This document shows, piece by piece, positions 5,347-6,324 of a DNA stretch of 6,324 bases. The stretch covers positions 1 to 6,324 of the forward strand of contig CAJUIE010000098.1 in NCBI GenBank assembly GCA_910586375.1, given 5' to 3'. Position 1 is the stretch's first letter. Each line of letters opens with the position of its first letter. Source of the DNA: an uncultured Alistipes sp. GTDB lineage: Bacteria > Bacteroidota > Bacteroidia > Bacteroidales > Rikenellaceae. Position numbers and translations under genes: made by a program. The notes under the pieces were generated by a model that was not told the origin of the DNA, did no database searches, and saw only the letters and a program-made list of their open reading frames with translations.

Positions 5347-5874
5347 CTAATTTCTCATTTTTAATTCCTCAAGTATCTTTTCCACCGCCTCCTCGTCGGA
5401 GAGCGCGTCGCAGTCGATGATGATTCGGGCCTGTGAATAAATAGGTTCGCGCCCGGCAATATCGCGGGCCATAAAGGCCACGAGCTCCTCGCCGCAAAGT
5501 CCGCGCAGGCGCGGTCGTTTGCGTATCCCATAAGGGCTGAGCCTGCGAGCGATACACCGGGCCGAGCGCCGCAAAAAGACCGTTGTGCCCGCCCGGTTCA
5601 TCCGCTCCATGTTATCACGCCAGAGCGGAAGCCCGCCCCCGGTCGACACTACGCCCGCCTCGGCCCGTTCAATGAGACGATCGAGCACTTCGCGTTCGAC
5701 CGTACGGAAACGCTCCTCCCCCTCATAACGGAACAGATCGGCCACCGAAGCCCCTTCGCGGGCCTCGATCAGAGCGTCGGTGTCGGCATACGTCGTGCCC
5801 AGACACCGCGCCAGTTTACGCGCCAGGGTGCTCTTGCCGCACCCCATATAACCAACCAGAAAGAGGGGCTTCAT
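5347..5874 (-). CDS. aroK: Shikimate kinase
   Basis: This enzyme phosphorylates shikimate to shikimate-3-phosphate with ATP, the fifth step of chorismate synthesis. The 175 residues match the family length. Walker A GYMGCGKS lies at 8-15, followed by DTD at 31-33 (shikimate and Mg contacts), FRTVE at 56-60 with the shikimate-binding Arg57, and GGG at 79-81. The mobile lid contains RPRL around 120-123, and the C-terminal substrate Arg is in REPIYSQA (Arg142). All expected functional residues are present. It starts at ATG (5872-5874), only 4 bases after the stop of the topoisomerase gene, so the two are almost certainly cotranscribed and perhaps translationally coupled. A GC-rich hairpin follows its stop. 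Confidence 0.96.
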   Translation of the reverse strand: MKPLFLVGYMGCGKSTLARKLARCLGTTYADTDALIEAREGASVADLFRYEGEERFRTVEREVLDRLIERAEAGVVSTGGGLPLWRDNMERMNRAGTTVFLRRSARCIARRLSPYGIRKRPRLRGLCGEELVAFMARDIAGREPIYSQARIIIDCDALSDEEAVEKILEELKMRN

Positions 5875-5878
5875 CGCT

Positions 5879-6324
5879 TCAGAACAAGTTAAGCTGCTCG
5901 GGGTCGATCATCGGGTCGGCCACGGCGTCGCCCTGCGGTCGCTCGATCTCCAGCTCCACGGCACCGGCAGCACCGGCCACAGCCGTCCCCGCGTCACTCC
6001 CCACGGTTCCCTCTCCGGCGCCGTCCTCAACGTCAGGCTCCGGCTCCCCGGCAGATTCGGGCTGGGGCGGCAGCTCGGGTTCGAGGAACCTCAACGCGGC
6101 AACCTCGAAAGTGGTAAGACGCTTGCCCTTGGCACGATGGCTCTTGATGCCGACGAACTCGTCGACGCCGATATGGTCGGCCGGGCGCGAAGCGTGGGCG
6201 CCCTTATAAGTAATTTCGAGCGTGGAGCCTGCCTGCCCGGTCATGCAGATGAAATCGGCCTGCCCCTCCTCGTCGAGGAAAAACTGCATCTTGTCAGAAG
6301 CCTCGGCCGTGAACCGCTTCATGT
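5879..6324 (-). CDS. parC: C-terminus of type IIA DNA topoisomerase subunit A (topoisomerase IV/gyrase A), cut by window edge
   Basis: Only the end of the gene is inside the window. The frame stays open through the right edge, and the Met at 6320-6322 is preceded by the end of a codon NAC, giving probably Y-M-K-RF, so it is internal. The sequence KRFTAEASDK, then the segment VDEFVGIKSHRAKGKRLTTFEV, matches the last part of the beta-pinwheel region of the Bacteroidota GyrA/ParC-like A subunit, where a KAKGKRLTT-type segment is typical. An acidic, Pro/Gly/Ala-rich tail of about 65 residues follows and ends in DPEQLNLF. The A subunit cleaves and rejoins DNA during decatenation or supercoil control. 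The catalytic part is outside the window. Whether it is ParC or GyrA cannot be settled here; ParC is preferred because this tail type is usual for the topoisomerase IV-like paralogue. It sits directly upstream of aroK. Confidence 0.8.
   Translation of the reverse strand, partial: MKRFTAEASDKMQFFLDEEGQADFICMTGQAGSTLEITYKGAHASRPADHIGVDEFVGIKSHRAKGKRLTTFEVAALRFLEPELPPQPESAGEPEPDVEDGAGEGTVGSDAGTAVAGAAGAVELEIERPQGDAVADPMIDPEQLNLF

Noticed and set aside
6320..6322. Met as the start of a separate 147-residue hypothetical protein
   Set aside because: The protein sequence matches the interior of the GyrA/ParC C-terminal region, and the preceding bases continue the frame (NAC before ATG), so this is an internal residue of a gene cut by the window.

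Overview
The window looks like a piece of chromosome from a GC-rich member of the Bacteroidota, most likely Alistipes or a close relative in the Bacteroidales. This rests on three things: the protein types (a FISUMP-domain surface protein, a Bacteroidota-type topoisomerase A-subunit tail, FtsK with the GATGQGKS Walker A), a TAnnTTTG promoter element in front of ftsK, and the strong GC bias. The genus is an inference, because no rRNA marker is present.

Layout. Bases 1-254 (+) hold the last 83 codons of a FISUMP-type, C-type-lectin-like surface protein. Its C-terminus resembles the variable region of a diversity-generating retroelement (DGR) target. Bases 255-582 are a gene-free convergent spacer crowded with G9 tracts, nested stem-loops and short direct and inverted repeats. 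From 583 to the right edge every gene is on the minus strand. In transcription order these are the C-terminus of a type IIA topoisomerase A subunit (topoisomerase IV/gyrase-like, cut by the window edge), aroK (shikimate kinase, 4 bases later), murI (glutamate racemase, after a hairpin-rich 233-base spacer), ftsK (DNA translocase, with its own promoter) and lolA (lipoprotein carrier). The lolA gene ends in a convincing intrinsic terminator.

The minus-strand block is housekeeping. Topoisomerase IV and FtsK act together in chromosome decatenation and terminus segregation. MurI supplies D-glutamate for the wall, AroK serves aromatic amino-acid synthesis, and LolA carries lipoproteins to the outer membrane. 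I see no complete undescribed multi-gene system here.

The parts most worth a second look are the DGR-like variable C-terminus with its repeat-rich downstream spacer, a QLNLF clamp-binding-like pentapeptide at the end of the topoisomerase subunit, and a family of GC-rich palindromes confined to the intergenic gaps.
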